53,905 bases of DNA from an uncultured Lachnospiraceae bacterium (GCA_944376425.1 CALWCS010000069.1:1-53905); one strand, 5' to 3'. Shown: positions 8,189-17,427, counted from the first letter of the stretch. Program-made: numbers and translations. Notes: a model not told the origin generated them from the letters alone.

Positions 8189-8311
8189 TCTGCCAAAAAA
8201 TATTTCAGAATTATTAAATTTTAGGAGTAAGAAAAAAAGAAACAAAATTAAAACAAATCCATGATATAGTTACCCATAGATGAAAGAGAACAAAGCAGGA
8301 GGAAGCAAAAT

Positions 8312-8983
8312 ATGATTCATATTCTTGTAGTTGATGATGATGCAGCTTTAAACCAGAGCGTTTGCGCTTATTTAAACGACAGCGGATATGAGGCAAAAGG
8401 GTGCTTAAGTGCAGAAAGTGCCTATGATGCTATGTATAACAGTCTGTATGAACTGATTATTTCGGATATTATGATGCCGGGAACGGATGGATTTGAGTTT
8501 GCGAAAACTGTCAGAGAATTGAATAAAGCGGTACCCATTTTATTTATGAGTGCCAGAGATGACATTCCGGCGAAAAGGAAAGGGTTTGACATTGGAATTG
8601 ATGATTATATGGTAAAACCTATTGATATAAGTGAACTTTTAATGCGGGTAAGAGCTTTACTGCGTCGTGCAAATGTAGCTCAAGAACGAAAACTTCAGAT
8701 GGGAAATCTGATTTTAGACGCAGATGCAGTATCCGCGGTTTTAGATGACAGAGAAATCCCGGTTACTACAAGAGAATTTAATATTCTATATAAGATGCTT
8801 TCTTACCCGAATCATACCTTCTCAAGGACACAATTGTTGGATGAATTTTGGGGAATAGAGAGCAATACAAGTTTGAGAGCAATAGATATTTATATCACAA
8901 AGCTCAGAGACAAATTTTCTGAATGTGATGACTTTGAGATCAAGACAGTTCGGGGGCTGGGATATAAGGCGGTGATAAAGTGA
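8312..8983 (+). CDS. OmpR/PhoB-type response regulator
   Basis: A 223-residue regulator with an N-terminal receiver domain (acidic pair D8/D9, phospho-acceptor D52 in IISDIMMPG, conserved Lys102 in MVKPID) and a C-terminal winged-helix DNA-binding domain ending KTVRGLGYKAVIK. The Asp is phosphorylated by the histidine kinase encoded immediately downstream; the two genes overlap by four bases. Targets are unknown. The position just after the RiPP cluster raises the possibility that it controls peptide production, but a terminator separates them and nothing in the sequence proves a link. Confidence 0.93.
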   Translation: MIHILVVDDDAALNQSVCAYLNDSGYEAKGCLSAESAYDAMYNSLYELIISDIMMPGTDGFEFAKTVRELNKAVPILFMSARDDIPAKRKGFDIGIDDYMVKPIDISELLMRVRALLRRANVAQERKLQMGNLILDADAVSAVLDDREIPVTTREFNILYKMLSYPNHTFSRTQLLDEFWGIESNTSLRAIDIYITKLRDKFSECDDFEIKTVRGLGYKAVIK

Positions 8984-10074
8984 TACAGGAAGAAATGCCA
9001 TATAGGGTAAGAAAGACACATTTTCCTGTTCGAGTTTTTGTTATTATTTTAGGAAGCCTTCTTTTGGTAGGAGCCTTTCATACGCAGATTATGGTATTAT
9101 ATGAGACTTATGACAACAAGCTGAATAATTATTTACAAGTTGCGATTGTAATTGCATATTGGATGGCAGTTTCAGGGCTTATTACTTTATATATTAAAAG
9201 ACAGATAAAAAAAAGCTTTGAGGAACCTATGAAACGAATGGCAGAGGCTACGGGAAAAGTAGCCAAGGGTGATTTTTCTGTCTATCTTTCGCCGATTCAT
9301 ACAGCCGAGAAACTGGATTATCTCGATATCATGATTATGGACTTTAATAAGATGGTGGAGGAACTGGGAAGTATTGAAACTTTAAAAGTAGATTTTTTTA
9401 CGAATGTATCCCATGAAATTAAAACTCCTCTTGCAGTCATACAAAATTATGCAGAATTGCTGAAGAAACCAAATCTTTCAGAAAATCTAAGACAGGAATA
9501 TCTGGAAGCCATCACAAAGGGAATCCAGAGACTTTCTAACTTGATCACCAATATGCTGAAATTAAACAAACTGGAAAGTCAGAAAATGAAACCGGTACCT
9601 GAAGTATATGATCTGTGCAGACAATTGGGAGAATGTGCAATTTCATTTGAACAGATATGGGATCAGAAAAATATTGAATTTGAGGCAGATTTTGAAGATA
9701 CGGCATTCATTTATGCAGATTATGAATTGATGGAATTGGTATGGAATAATCTGCTTTCTAACGCTTTTAAATTTACAGAACCGGGCGGGACAGTTTCTAT
9801 GGCTCAGAAGTCAGATGAAGATTATATAACGATCACAGTATCGGATACTGGATGTGGAATGTCTCAGGAAACAATGAAGCATATCTTCGATAAATTTTAT
9901 CAGGGTGATTCTTCACATGCTACAGAAGGAAACGGATTGGGACTTGCCTTGGTGCTGCGTATTTTGCAGATAGCAGGAGCATCGATAACAGTAGACAGCA
10001 ACAAGGGACAAGGAACAACCTTTACTGTCAGAATTCCGGCAGAAATAAAAGCAGAGAGGAACGTGGAAGTATGA
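8980..10074 (+). CDS. Membrane sensor histidine kinase
   Basis: A 364-residue kinase with two membrane segments (about residues 17-40 and 52-72) bracketing only a dozen extracellular residues. A HAMP-like linker follows, then a HisKA dimerisation domain with phosphorylated His145 in NVSHEIKTP, and an ATP-binding domain with the N-box (ELVWNNLLSNAFKF), G1 (SDTGCGM) and G2 (GNGLGLALV). The tiny outer loop means it probably senses something in the membrane or works with a partner. The adjacent membrane protein, whose start overlaps this stop, is a candidate. Partner of the upstream response regulator. Confidence 0.93.
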   Translation: MIQEEMPYRVRKTHFPVRVFVIILGSLLLVGAFHTQIMVLYETYDNKLNNYLQVAIVIAYWMAVSGLITLYIKRQIKKSFEEPMKRMAEATGKVAKGDFSVYLSPIHTAEKLDYLDIMIMDFNKMVEELGSIETLKVDFFTNVSHEIKTPLAVIQNYAELLKKPNLSENLRQEYLEAITKGIQRLSNLITNMLKLNKLESQKMKPVPEVYDLCRQLGECAISFEQIWDQKNIEFEADFEDTAFIYADYELMELVWNNLLSNAFKFTEPGGTVSMAQKSDEDYITITVSDTGCGMSQETMKHIFDKFYQGDSSHATEGNGLGLALVLRILQIAGASITVDSNKGQGTTFTVRIPAEIKAERNVEV

Positions 10075-10619
10075 GTGAAATAGTAAGAAAAGGAAAAGAA
10101 TTTGTAGGATATGAATATAAGGAAATTTCTGTTCCAGAGTATTTATCTTCTCTTTATTTAGACGCTTATCCATGCTTTGGATGGGAGACTGACAGCCATC
10201 TGGTTGAGAAAAAAGATGAGAAGATAAAATCAGGATATGTAAACGTACGATTTAAACGAGATCGTAAGATTATAAATAAAGCCGAACTGACTCGACTGCA
10301 AAGAAATTTTGACGGTTGTATAGATGAACTGAAGACATTAGAAAGATCAAAAACAGCGGTCCCTTTGGCAGCAGCTCTGATCATTGGAATCATCGGTACC
10401 GTATTCATGGCATTATCCACTTTTGCAGTGACTGCAAAGGTACCAAATGTGCTGATATGCATTATATTTGCAATCCCAGGTTTTATAGGATGGATTCTTC
10501 CAATTTTTATCTATAGAAATATGGTTTCGGCAAAGAAAAGAAAACTGGATCCTCTGATTGAACAGAAGTATGAAGAAATCTATGATATTTGCGAAAAAGG
10601 AAATCATCTTTTATTTTAA
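10071..10619 (+). CDS. Two-TM membrane protein co-transcribed with the two-component system
   Basis: A 182-residue protein I cannot assign to a named family. It has a charged N-terminal cytoplasmic half of about 100 residues, two membrane segments (about 102-124 and 129-151) and a charged C-terminal tail. Its start overlaps the kinase stop by four bases (ATGA), so it is almost certainly made with the kinase and may modulate it or act as its output. No signal peptide or catalytic motif is seen. Confidence 0.7.
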   Translation: MSEIVRKGKEFVGYEYKEISVPEYLSSLYLDAYPCFGWETDSHLVEKKDEKIKSGYVNVRFKRDRKIINKAELTRLQRNFDGCIDELKTLERSKTAVPLAAALIIGIIGTVFMALSTFAVTAKVPNVLICIIFAIPGFIGWILPIFIYRNMVSAKKRKLDPLIEQKYEEIYDICEKGNHLLF

Positions 10620-11110
10620 GAACTACGGATGGGAAGGCTCCGTTACTTGTATCCGAGCAGTTCACGAATGCAAATGAGACTGATAGAGAAATCTCATAAA
10701 AATATAAAGCTGTGAAAAATAAATGAGAAAGAAGAAAGCTGTATGTAAATGGAATAGCCATTGGCATAGAGCTTTTTTAAAGTTTGATAGCAAATAAAAA
10801 ATACTGTCATGATTTTGATATAGTGATTCGGAAGATTAGATAGGCAGATTACTGTAAAATCATGAATAAAACATTTTATTGATAGAGAGAAGCGACTCCA
10901 TTTTAGAAACGGTCGGACATTTTAAAAATCTTGACACAGGAATACGAATATGTTAAATTGAATTTGATGTTAAAATATAAATTACAACAATTTTGAGCAG
11001 AAAATATATAAAATATAAGAGAACAGATAAAACAGGATGACTCATTTAAATGAAGGGATTTCCAAACTTTTTAGAGAGGTCAGAGTAAATGGAAGAAGGA
11101 GGAAAGAAAA
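10620..11110. other. Intergenic region, about 490 bases
   Basis: No gene is recognisable. A -35 box TTGACA at 10931-10936 is followed at suitable spacing by a weak -10 (TTAAAT, 10953-10958), likely the promoter of the DUF3786 gene. The segment ATACGAATATGTTAAAT within it recurs in closely similar form at about 12386-12402. Confidence 0.4.
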
Positions 11111-11776
11111 ATGGCTGATAAATTTCAGATAGAAAAAACGAATAACTATGAAAAATGGTGTGAACAGTGGAGAAGAAAATTTTTGAGTATGGATCAAGAG
11201 GAACTAAAAAAAAGACTGCCTGAATTAAAAGAAGAGGGAGAATGGCTGACCATGATTCATTTTGGAAGAAAATTTGGTATTCATACAGAAAAAGGAAACA
11301 TCGTTGCCATGGAAGATAAGGAACCGGTGACTTGCAATGAAAAATTGAATATTTATACTTTATTTGGCTATGTATCACCTTCTGCTCATTATCAAGACAA
11401 CTGGGTAAGATTTGACAGACTAAAAGGCACAGCGCCGTTTTCTAAAGCGTTTCAGCAGGGAATAATAGAACCTTTTTCTAGGATGTTTCATGGTCGGGCA
11501 AAGCAGTTAGAGGAGGCGTTTCAGAAGCTGGATGGAAAAAAACTGCCTTGGTCAGATGTAGGATATGAATTACATGCTTTTGAATGTATTCCGGTTCGAT
11601 TCCTTTTTTGGGAAGGAGATGAGGAATTTCCGGCGCAGGGAAATATTTTGTTTGACGCTAGCGCAACAGATTATATCCATGGGGAAAGTATTGTAACGAT
11701 TGCTTCTATCGGATTAAATCGGATTGCAAAACAGGCAGGAGTGAGTATGGACCGTAGTACCTTTGCTGCTTTTTAA
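11111..11776 (+). CDS. DUF3786 domain-containing protein
   Basis: A 221-residue soluble protein with a strong AAGGAGGAAAG ribosome binding site. The C-terminal signature NILFDASATDYIHGES followed by an aliphatic helix is the typical ending of DUF3786 proteins of anaerobes. The biochemical role of the family is not established as far as I know. It has no membrane segment or signal peptide. It is monocistronic by spacing; the next item is a broken SDR gene. Confidence 0.7.
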   Translation: MADKFQIEKTNNYEKWCEQWRRKFLSMDQEELKKRLPELKEEGEWLTMIHFGRKFGIHTEKGNIVAMEDKEPVTCNEKLNIYTLFGYVSPSAHYQDNWVRFDRLKGTAPFSKAFQQGIIEPFSRMFHGRAKQLEEAFQKLDGKKLPWSDVGYELHAFECIPVRFLFWEGDEEFPAQGNILFDASATDYIHGESIVTIASIGLNRIAKQAGVSMDRSTFAAF

Positions 11777-12028
11777 ATAAGGAAGTACGACTTCGATTAA
11801 AAATCAAGAAGGTCAAAACTTAACTTTTTCACATAAGTATTACTTATTAAAGCGATTCAGAATCGAAATTGCTGATTGATGAAATGGATCTAAAATGAAG
11901 AGGTAGATATCGATATCGTTAAATCATATCTGATCAGAGTGATATTTTGAGTATTTGTATAGAATGAGAATGAAAACGAGAATAGAAAACAATGAACCAG
12001 ATTTTGAAACAGATAGGAGAAAGTAAAA

Positions 12029-12325
12029 GTGAAACAAGTAATGATTTTGACAGGTGCAGGACAAATTGGAATGGCGATTGCACGCAGAATAGGATATGGA
12101 ATGAAAATTGTAATCGGAGATAAGAAACTACGGTCCATGCGGTGATTTTTATAAAAATATGTTTGCAAAATGCCCAGCGGGAAGACCAGGAACAGCAGAT
12201 GAGATTGCAAATGTAGCAGAGCTTTTGATGAGTGATAAAGGAGCATTTATCACAGGATCAGATTTTCTGATTGACGGGGGAGCAACAGCATCGCATTTTT
12301 ATAGTCCGTTAAAACCGAATAGTTA
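12029..12325 (+). pseudogene. Short-chain dehydrogenase/reductase (SDR), internally deleted
   Basis: Starting at GTG 12029 (AGGAGAAAG upstream), the frame begins as an SDR, with TGAGQIGMAIARRI matching the NAD(P)-binding glycine motif, then stops after about 37 residues. From about 12133 another frame gives the SDR C-terminus (PGTADEIANVAELL, ITGSDFLIDGGATASHFY). The middle of the fold, about 150 residues with the Ser-Tyr-Lys catalytic site, is missing and the join is out of frame. It is a relic, probably once a partner of the aldo/keto reductase genes nearby. Confidence 0.8.
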
Positions 12326-12367
12326 AAAAGAATCATTCTGAAAATTTCATTGAAATTGCGGAAAATA

Positions 12368-12402
12368 TTGACAAGCTGACAGTGATACGAGTATATTAAA
12401 TA
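12368..12402 (+). promoter_or_regulatory. Promoter-like site immediately ahead of a terminator
   Basis: TTGACA at 12368-12373 is followed by ATACGAGTATATTAAATAT, giving a possible -10 (TATATT, 12392-12397) after 18 bases. The core ATACGAGTATATTAAAT nearly repeats the sequence before the DUF3786 gene. ATACGAGTAT is itself a near palindrome and could be a repressor operator. Confidence 0.4.
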
Positions 12403-12409
12403 TAAAGTA

Positions 12410-12448
12410 ATGGTGTTTTAGGATCAGACTAAAACACCATATTTTTTT
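12410..12448 (+). terminator. Rho-independent terminator
   Basis: An 11-bp perfect stem (12410-12420 with 12430-12440) with a nine-base loop is followed by ATTTTTTT. It lies after the SDR relic, yet also directly behind the promoter-like site, so any transcript from that promoter would be only a few dozen bases long. Confidence 0.8.
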
Positions 12449-12599
12449 ACATTGCACAAGTTTTTATGCGATAATAATTGTGCAGGATTTTATGAGGCTT
12501 ACAGCAGATGGGAAGCGAAATTTTTTTATTTCTCTAGATGGGAGAAGACGTTTGACTTTATAGACGACGAACAGTAGTATCAGGATGAGGAGGAACGGT

Positions 12600-13490
12600 G
12601 TGGAACTTAGAGTTTTAAATTATTTCTTAGCAGTTGCCAGAGAAGAAAATATCACAAGAGCTGCTCAGTCTCTTCATGTGACGCAGCCGACTTTGTCAAG
12701 ACAGATTGCCCAGTTAGAAGAAGAATTAGGGGTTCAGTTATTTAACAGAAGCAATCATCGTATTAATCTTACAGAAGACGGCATGATTTTAAAGAGAAGA
12801 GCACAGGAGATGCTGTCTCTTGCGGACAAAACAAAACGGGATTTTCTGCACAAAGAAAATAGTCTTACAGGAGAAATTGCAATCGGCAGCGGAGAGTTTC
12901 AGTCAACTCGATTTTTGTCTCGGATGATTGCTTCTTTTCAAGCAAAATATCCTTTGATTCGATATGGTATTTACAGTGGAAATACGAATAACATTCAGGA
13001 TTATATAGAAAGAGGACTGCTTGATATCGGACTGATGGCAGAGCCGATTGATATCCGAAAATATGATTTTATTTCTACTTGTGAAAGAGAACGGTGGGGG
13101 ATTTTGGTGAGGAAAGATTCAGAATTGGCAAACAGAGAATCTGTGCAGCCTGAGGATTTAATCCAGTATCCTTTGATTATTCCTTCTGGAGGATTTACGA
13201 AAAGTTTTTTAGAAAAATGGTTTGGAAATTATGCAAAACAAATGAAAATAACAGCAGTGGCAAATCTGATCTATAATGGAGCAATGATGGTTGAAAGCAA
13301 GATAGGAATTTTGATTTGCATAAAGCTAAACTGTAACTATGAAAATCTTTGCTTTGTTCCGTTATCGCCGGCAATAGAATCCGGCACTGTTTTGGCATGG
13401 AAAAAAGAACAGGTTTTTTCACAGGCAACCACGGTATTTATTGAATATGCAAAACAATACACAGAAAGCATTTCTGATAATAAAAGATAA
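12600..13490 (+). CDS. LysR-family transcriptional regulator
   Basis: About 296 residues. The N-terminal winged helix-turn-helix is classic (LNYFLAVAREENITRAAQSL, then HVTQPTLSRQIAQLEEELG), followed by a type 2 periplasmic-binding effector domain. The GTG at 12600 is preferred because AGGAGG sits at 12588-12593, inside the five extra codons of the longer ATG form (12585). LysR proteins usually control neighbouring genes; the local candidates are the DUF4405/aldo-keto reductase group downstream and the SDR relic upstream. The effector cannot be inferred. Confidence 0.93.
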   Translation: MELRVLNYFLAVAREENITRAAQSLHVTQPTLSRQIAQLEEELGVQLFNRSNHRINLTEDGMILKRRAQEMLSLADKTKRDFLHKENSLTGEIAIGSGEFQSTRFLSRMIASFQAKYPLIRYGIYSGNTNNIQDYIERGLLDIGLMAEPIDIRKYDFISTCERERWGILVRKDSELANRESVQPEDLIQYPLIIPSGGFTKSFLEKWFGNYAKQMKITAVANLIYNGAMMVESKIGILICIKLNCNYENLCFVPLSPAIESGTVLAWKKEQVFSQATTVFIEYAKQYTESISDNKR

Positions 13491-13523
13491 GTATTAGACA
13501 TTAAAACGAGAGATGATTACAAT

Positions 13524-13556
13524 AAAGGTATTCTTGAAAAGGGAATACCTTTTTTA
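13524..13556 (+). terminator. Terminator of the LysR gene
   Basis: Stem AAAGGTATTC (13524-13533) pairs with GAATACCTTT (13543-13552) around a nine-base loop and continues into a T-run. Confidence 0.75.
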
Positions 13557-13635
13557 TTTCATAGAAAAGTCTTTTAATCTTTCCTTTGAAATAAAAAAGC
13601 TTTGCAAAGATTCAAATGACAGAAAGGAGCAGATC

Positions 13636-14004
13636 ATGACAATCTATGAAGCAAGTGAACGATACAATATTCCAATTGAGATTTTAAGAGAATATGAAAA
13701 CTGGGGATTATGCGGAGAAGTAAAAAAAGTAATGGGAGCATGGCAGTACGATAATCGAGATCTGGAACGGCTTGGTATGATTATGACACTACATGATGTT
13801 GGATTTACGAATGAAGAAGTTCAGACCTATATGAGACTTTTTCTGGAAGGAACAGCTACGGAAAAAGAATGTCTGGAAATGCTGAATAAAAAACGTGGAA
13901 TAGCTCTTGATGAGATTCATTTTAAACAAAAACAATTAGATCGTCTGGATTATCTCCGATATAAAATACAACAGACAAAAAAACAAACAGGACAGGAAAA
14001 ATAA
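13636..14004 (+). CDS. MerR-family transcriptional regulator
   Basis: 122 residues from ATG 13636, which has GAAAGGAG upstream; the longer reading frame would overlap the LysR terminator. The N-terminal winged helix reads TIYEASERYNIPIEILREYE, followed by the MerR wing and a coiled-coil dimerisation helix rich in Lys and Gln (EIHFKQKQLDRLDYLRYK). No effector-binding cysteines are obvious. It begins a run of same-strand genes (DUF4405, aldo/keto reductase, carboxymuconolactone decarboxylase-like) that it probably regulates, an arrangement often seen in Clostridia. Confidence 0.88.
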   Translation: MTIYEASERYNIPIEILREYENWGLCGEVKKVMGAWQYDNRDLERLGMIMTLHDVGFTNEEVQTYMRLFLEGTATEKECLEMLNKKRGIALDEIHFKQKQLDRLDYLRYKIQQTKKQTGQEK

Positions 14005-14185
14005 CTCAAAAAAATCAGAACACAGTTTAGAAAAAAGAGACAATTTAAAAAATGAAGTCAGGAATATCTTTGAGTTGGTGATACCATTGGCAAATGAGTG
14101 AAATTTGGAACAGAATAAAAGGTGAAAATGTGTGATAGTTGATATCATAATAAAAGTGGAATGATGAGGTGATACAGAAGAAATT

Positions 14186-14947
14186 ATGGCAATGCGAAAG
14201 AAAACAGCGAAAATCATAGTGGATATAGCCATGACATTGGCACTTCTTTTCCTGATGGGATATCAGTTTTGGGGAGAAATAGCACATGAGTGGATTGGAA
14301 CAGGTATGTTTGTACTGTTTATCGTGCATCATATGTTAAATTTAAATTGGCACAAACATATCTTTAAAGGCAATTATACATTTATGCGTACGTTGCAGAC
14401 AGTGATAGATGTTCTTGTCCTAATATCCATGGCTGCTTTGATGTACAGCGGGATTGTAATGTCGCGCCATGTATTTGTATTCTTGCCGATCGACAGTGGA
14501 ATGGCATTGGCAAGACGACTCCATATTCTGGGATCTTATTGGGGATTTGTTTTGATGAGTGCACATCTGGGACTTCACTGGAATATGATGATAGGAACTG
14601 CAAGAAAAAAGGCAAAAGTAAAAGAAGCTTCTAAAATTCGCACAGCAGTTCTGTTTATGATGGGTCTGCTGGTTGCAATCTACGGATTGTATAACTTTAT
14701 TCAGAGAGATTTTATTACCTATATGTTTTTAAAAAGTGAATTTGTTTTTTTAGATTACAGTGAATCTGTTGCGCTGTTTTATCTGGACTATCTGGCATTG
14801 ATGGGATTTTTTGTTTTTCTTTTCCATTATCTTGGAAAAGGAGTCAGAGCCTTGAAGAGTCAGAAGAAATCTAAATCACGCCCCAAGACTCGAAGGGGAG
14901 AGATTGAAATGATAGGGAAGATTAGAAATAAGAACTCGGAGGATTAG
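14186..14947 (+). CDS. DUF4405 membrane protein, cytochrome b-like
   Basis: 253 residues with about six membrane helices. Paired histidines in or near helices (IVHHMLNLNWHKH; LMSAHLGLHWNMM) resemble the haem-ligating pattern of cytochrome b561 or ferric-reductase-like proteins, so a role in membrane electron transfer is plausible but unproven. The C-terminal 30 residues are basic and cytoplasmic. It ends four bases before the aldo/keto reductase, so the two are surely co-transcribed. Its function in anaerobes is not established. Confidence 0.75.
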   Translation: MAMRKKTAKIIVDIAMTLALLFLMGYQFWGEIAHEWIGTGMFVLFIVHHMLNLNWHKHIFKGNYTFMRTLQTVIDVLVLISMAALMYSGIVMSRHVFVFLPIDSGMALARRLHILGSYWGFVLMSAHLGLHWNMMIGTARKKAKVKEASKIRTAVLFMMGLLVAIYGLYNFIQRDFITYMFLKSEFVFLDYSESVALFYLDYLALMGFFVFLFHYLGKGVRALKSQKKSKSRPKTRRGEIEMIGKIRNKNSED

Positions 14948-14951
14948 GAAA

Positions 14952-15989
14952 ATGAAATATACAAAATTGGGAATGACAGATCTAAACGTATCTCGAATCT
15001 GTATGGGATGCATGGGATTTGGTGATCCGAAGAATGGACAGCATACCTGGACATTAGGGGAAGAAGATTCAAGAGAAATTATCAGACATGGATTGGAGAT
15101 GGGCATTAATTTTTTTGATACAGCGATTGGGTATCAAAGCGGAACAAGCGAACAATATTTAGGACGCGCTTTGAAAGATTTTGCTAAAAGAGATGAGGTA
15201 GTCGTTGCAACGAAATTTCTGCCCCGTACGGCAGAGGAAATTGAGGCGGACATTTCAGGAAAACAGCATATAGAACAGATGCTTAATAAAAGTCTCCAAA
15301 ATCTGGGAATGGATTATGTAGACTTATACATTTACCATATGTGGGATTATCAGACACCTCTTTCTGAGATTATGGAAGGACTCAATGATATGGTAAAATC
15401 AGGAAAAACAAGATATATCGGAATCTCTAACTGCTTTGCATGGCAGCTTGCAAAAGCAAATGATCTGGCAGACAGAGAAGGATTTGCAAAATTTGTTTCG
15501 ATGCAGGGACATTATAATCTGATTTTCCGGGAGGAAGAACGTGAAATGGTTCCATATTGTAAAGAAGAGTCGATTGCATTGACGCCGTATAGTGCTTTGG
15601 CAGGGGGAAGGCTTTCTAAACTTCCCGGGGAAACTTCCAGACGGCTTTTGGAAGATAGTTATGCCCGCTTAAAATATGATGCAATGGCTGATAAAGACGG
15701 AGTGATTATAGCACGAGCAGCAGAACTTGCAAACAAACATGAAGTTTCGATGACAGAAATTTCTCTTGCATGGCTTTTAACAAAAGTAACTTCTCCAATA
15801 GTAGGAGCTACGAAGAAAAGTCATGTGGAAGGAGCGGCAAAATCAGTAGAACTTTCCTTAAGCGAAGAAGAAATCAACTACCTGGAAGAACCGTATGTTC
15901 CGCATCCTCTTGTCGGTGTGATGGCACAAAATACAGTTGATTCTGCAAAGGAAAAGCATGTCTGGACAATAGGAAATCAAAAAATTTAA
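14952..15989 (+). CDS. Aldo/keto reductase
   Basis: 345 residues, a full-length (beta/alpha)8 NADPH-dependent oxidoreductase. The catalytic Asp-Tyr pair is present (FFDTAIGYQSG), with Lys in VVATKFLPR and His in LYIYHMWDY completing the tetrad. The cofactor-binding ending SPIVGATKKSHVEGA is typical. It reduces aldehydes or ketones; the substrate is unknown. GGAGG nine bases upstream supports the start. It is followed closely by a carboxymuconolactone decarboxylase-family gene, a pair often found together in redox operons. Confidence 0.93.
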   Translation: MKYTKLGMTDLNVSRICMGCMGFGDPKNGQHTWTLGEEDSREIIRHGLEMGINFFDTAIGYQSGTSEQYLGRALKDFAKRDEVVVATKFLPRTAEEIEADISGKQHIEQMLNKSLQNLGMDYVDLYIYHMWDYQTPLSEIMEGLNDMVKSGKTRYIGISNCFAWQLAKANDLADREGFAKFVSMQGHYNLIFREEEREMVPYCKEESIALTPYSALAGGRLSKLPGETSRRLLEDSYARLKYDAMADKDGVIIARAAELANKHEVSMTEISLAWLLTKVTSPIVGATKKSHVEGAAKSVELSLSEEEINYLEEPYVPHPLVGVMAQNTVDSAKEKHVWTIGNQKI

Positions 15990-16006
15990 ATAGATGGAGG
16001 TTTATG

Positions 16007-16765
16007 ATGAACAGAACAGAAATTTCAGAAAAAAATAATCATGACTGGTTTGAAAGTCAGCCTTTTTGCCATGAGCAGTTTGATCCGGAGTTTGAAGAAA
16101 TAGCCAAGAGATTTCTATGTGGAGATGTTTTGAACCATGGAGTACTTTCCAATGTACAAAAGTCATTAATTATTTTGACGGCACTGACAACGTGTCAGAC
16201 TTGGAAAGCCATCCCTAAATATACTATGGCAGCGCTAAAGATAGGAACAAAGCCAGAAGAAATAAAAGAAACTCTGTATCAGTGTGCTCCATATATCGGG
16301 CTGGAAAAGGTACAGTGTGCTTTAGAGGAAGTGAATCAGGCATTTGAGAGAGCGGGTATTTGTAATTCCGCACAAAAGCAAGGAACCGTGACAGAGGAGA
16401 CTCGTTTTGAAAAAGGACTTGCAGTACAGCAGGAAATTTTCGGAAAAGAGAATATCAATGCGATGCGTTCAGCAGCACCTCAGGAACTAAAACATATTCA
16501 AGAATATTTGTCAGCTTACTGCTTTGGAGATTTTTATACAAGAAGAATTCTGGATTTGAAAATGAGAGAATTGATTACATTTTGTGCGATCTGTTGCCTT
16601 GGAGGATGTGAACCTCAGGCAAAAGCTCATGCGGGAGCAAATTTAAGCGTCGGAAATACACGCGAAATGTTGATTGATGCAATCACTCAGTGTCTGCCTT
16701 TTATCGGATTTCCACGTACTTTAAATGCGATTTCTTGTATTGATGCCGTGACACAGAACAGATAA
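16007..16765 (+). CDS. Carboxymuconolactone decarboxylase-family protein
   Basis: 252 residues containing two CMD/AhpD-like all-helical repeats (about 35-115 and 165-245); LIILTALTTCQTWKAIPKY and LITFCAICCLGGCEPQAKAHA are the two core helices. The second repeat has closely spaced Cys (CAICCLGGC), reminiscent of AhpD-type redox proteins, so a peroxidase or thiol-redox role is possible. Of two adjacent ATGs (16004, 16007) the second is better spaced from GGAGG. It shares an operon with the aldo/keto reductase. Confidence 0.85.
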   Translation: MNRTEISEKNNHDWFESQPFCHEQFDPEFEEIAKRFLCGDVLNHGVLSNVQKSLIILTALTTCQTWKAIPKYTMAALKIGTKPEEIKETLYQCAPYIGLEKVQCALEEVNQAFERAGICNSAQKQGTVTEETRFEKGLAVQQEIFGKENINAMRSAAPQELKHIQEYLSAYCFGDFYTRRILDLKMRELITFCAICCLGGCEPQAKAHAGANLSVGNTREMLIDAITQCLPFIGFPRTLNAISCIDAVTQNR

Positions 16766-16772
16766 ATAAATG

Positions 16773-16836
16773 TCCGATTTCCAAGAAGAGTTTCGAAATG
16801 TTTTTTCGAAAGTTATCTTGGAAATCGGATTTTTTA
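16773..16836. terminator. Bidirectional terminator between convergent genes
   Basis: A 14-bp stem, TCCGATTTCCAAGA (16773-16786) with its complement at 16816-16829, encloses a second small TTTCGAAA palindrome and is followed by TTTTTT; the opposite strand also has A/T flanks. It closes the carboxymuconolactone operon and, in reverse, the TetR gene. Confidence 0.85.
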
Positions 16837-17427
16837 TAATTGAAAGTCTGACGCTATCAATGACGTATTCTTTGTTTTGATATGATTTTCTATGGCTATA
16901 CGAAAAGTTCCTTCAAAAAAATGACACAGCTTACGGATATGTTCTACAATATCAAACGACATATTCTGATTCAGCCAATCAGTAATCTGACCAAAAATTT
17001 CACATTTTAAAAAGTTATTGATCAGCCATAATTCCTCCTGATCGAGAGGTATCTCGGAAAATAGAGAAGTCATATATCGGTTTATGATATATTCACAGAC
17101 ACGCATCAGATTTTCTTCGAATATTTCTCGTTTGATAGACTTCCAAATATGTAAGAGTGCTTTTTTGTTAGAGACAACAAATGTTAAAACAGTTTCGATA
17201 CTTTCCCCCAATGTACGGTCATTAGGAATTGCATCGAGAACTTGATTGGCATATTCGATCGTGACCTCTTCAAGCAAAGAAGGAATATCCTGAAAATGAT
17301 AATAAAAGGAATTGCGGTTGATATGACAGTCTTCTACAATCATTTTTACTGTAATTCGAGAGAGAGGATATTCATTTAGAAGCTTTAAAAAAGAGTTTTC
17401 TATCGCTTTTTTTGTATACGAAGTCAT
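16834..17427 (-). CDS. TetR/AcrR-family regulator
   Basis: About 197 residues from ATG 17427; AAAGGA lies eleven bases upstream, whereas the alternative ATG at 17439 overlaps that site. The N-terminal helix-turn-helix is typical (ITVKMIVEDCHINRNSFYYH), followed by a ligand-binding domain resembling the C-terminal region of DhaS-like regulators. It probably represses the aldo/keto reductase operon, the radical SAM gene upstream of it, or itself. The ligand is unknown. Confidence 0.88.
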   Translation of the reverse strand: MTSYTKKAIENSFLKLLNEYPLSRITVKMIVEDCHINRNSFYYHFQDIPSLLEEVTIEYANQVLDAIPNDRTLGESIETVLTFVVSNKKALLHIWKSIKREIFEENLMRVCEYIINRYMTSLFSEIPLDQEELWLINNFLKCEIFGQITDWLNQNMSFDIVEHIRKLCHFFEGTFRIAIENHIKTKNTSLIASDFQL

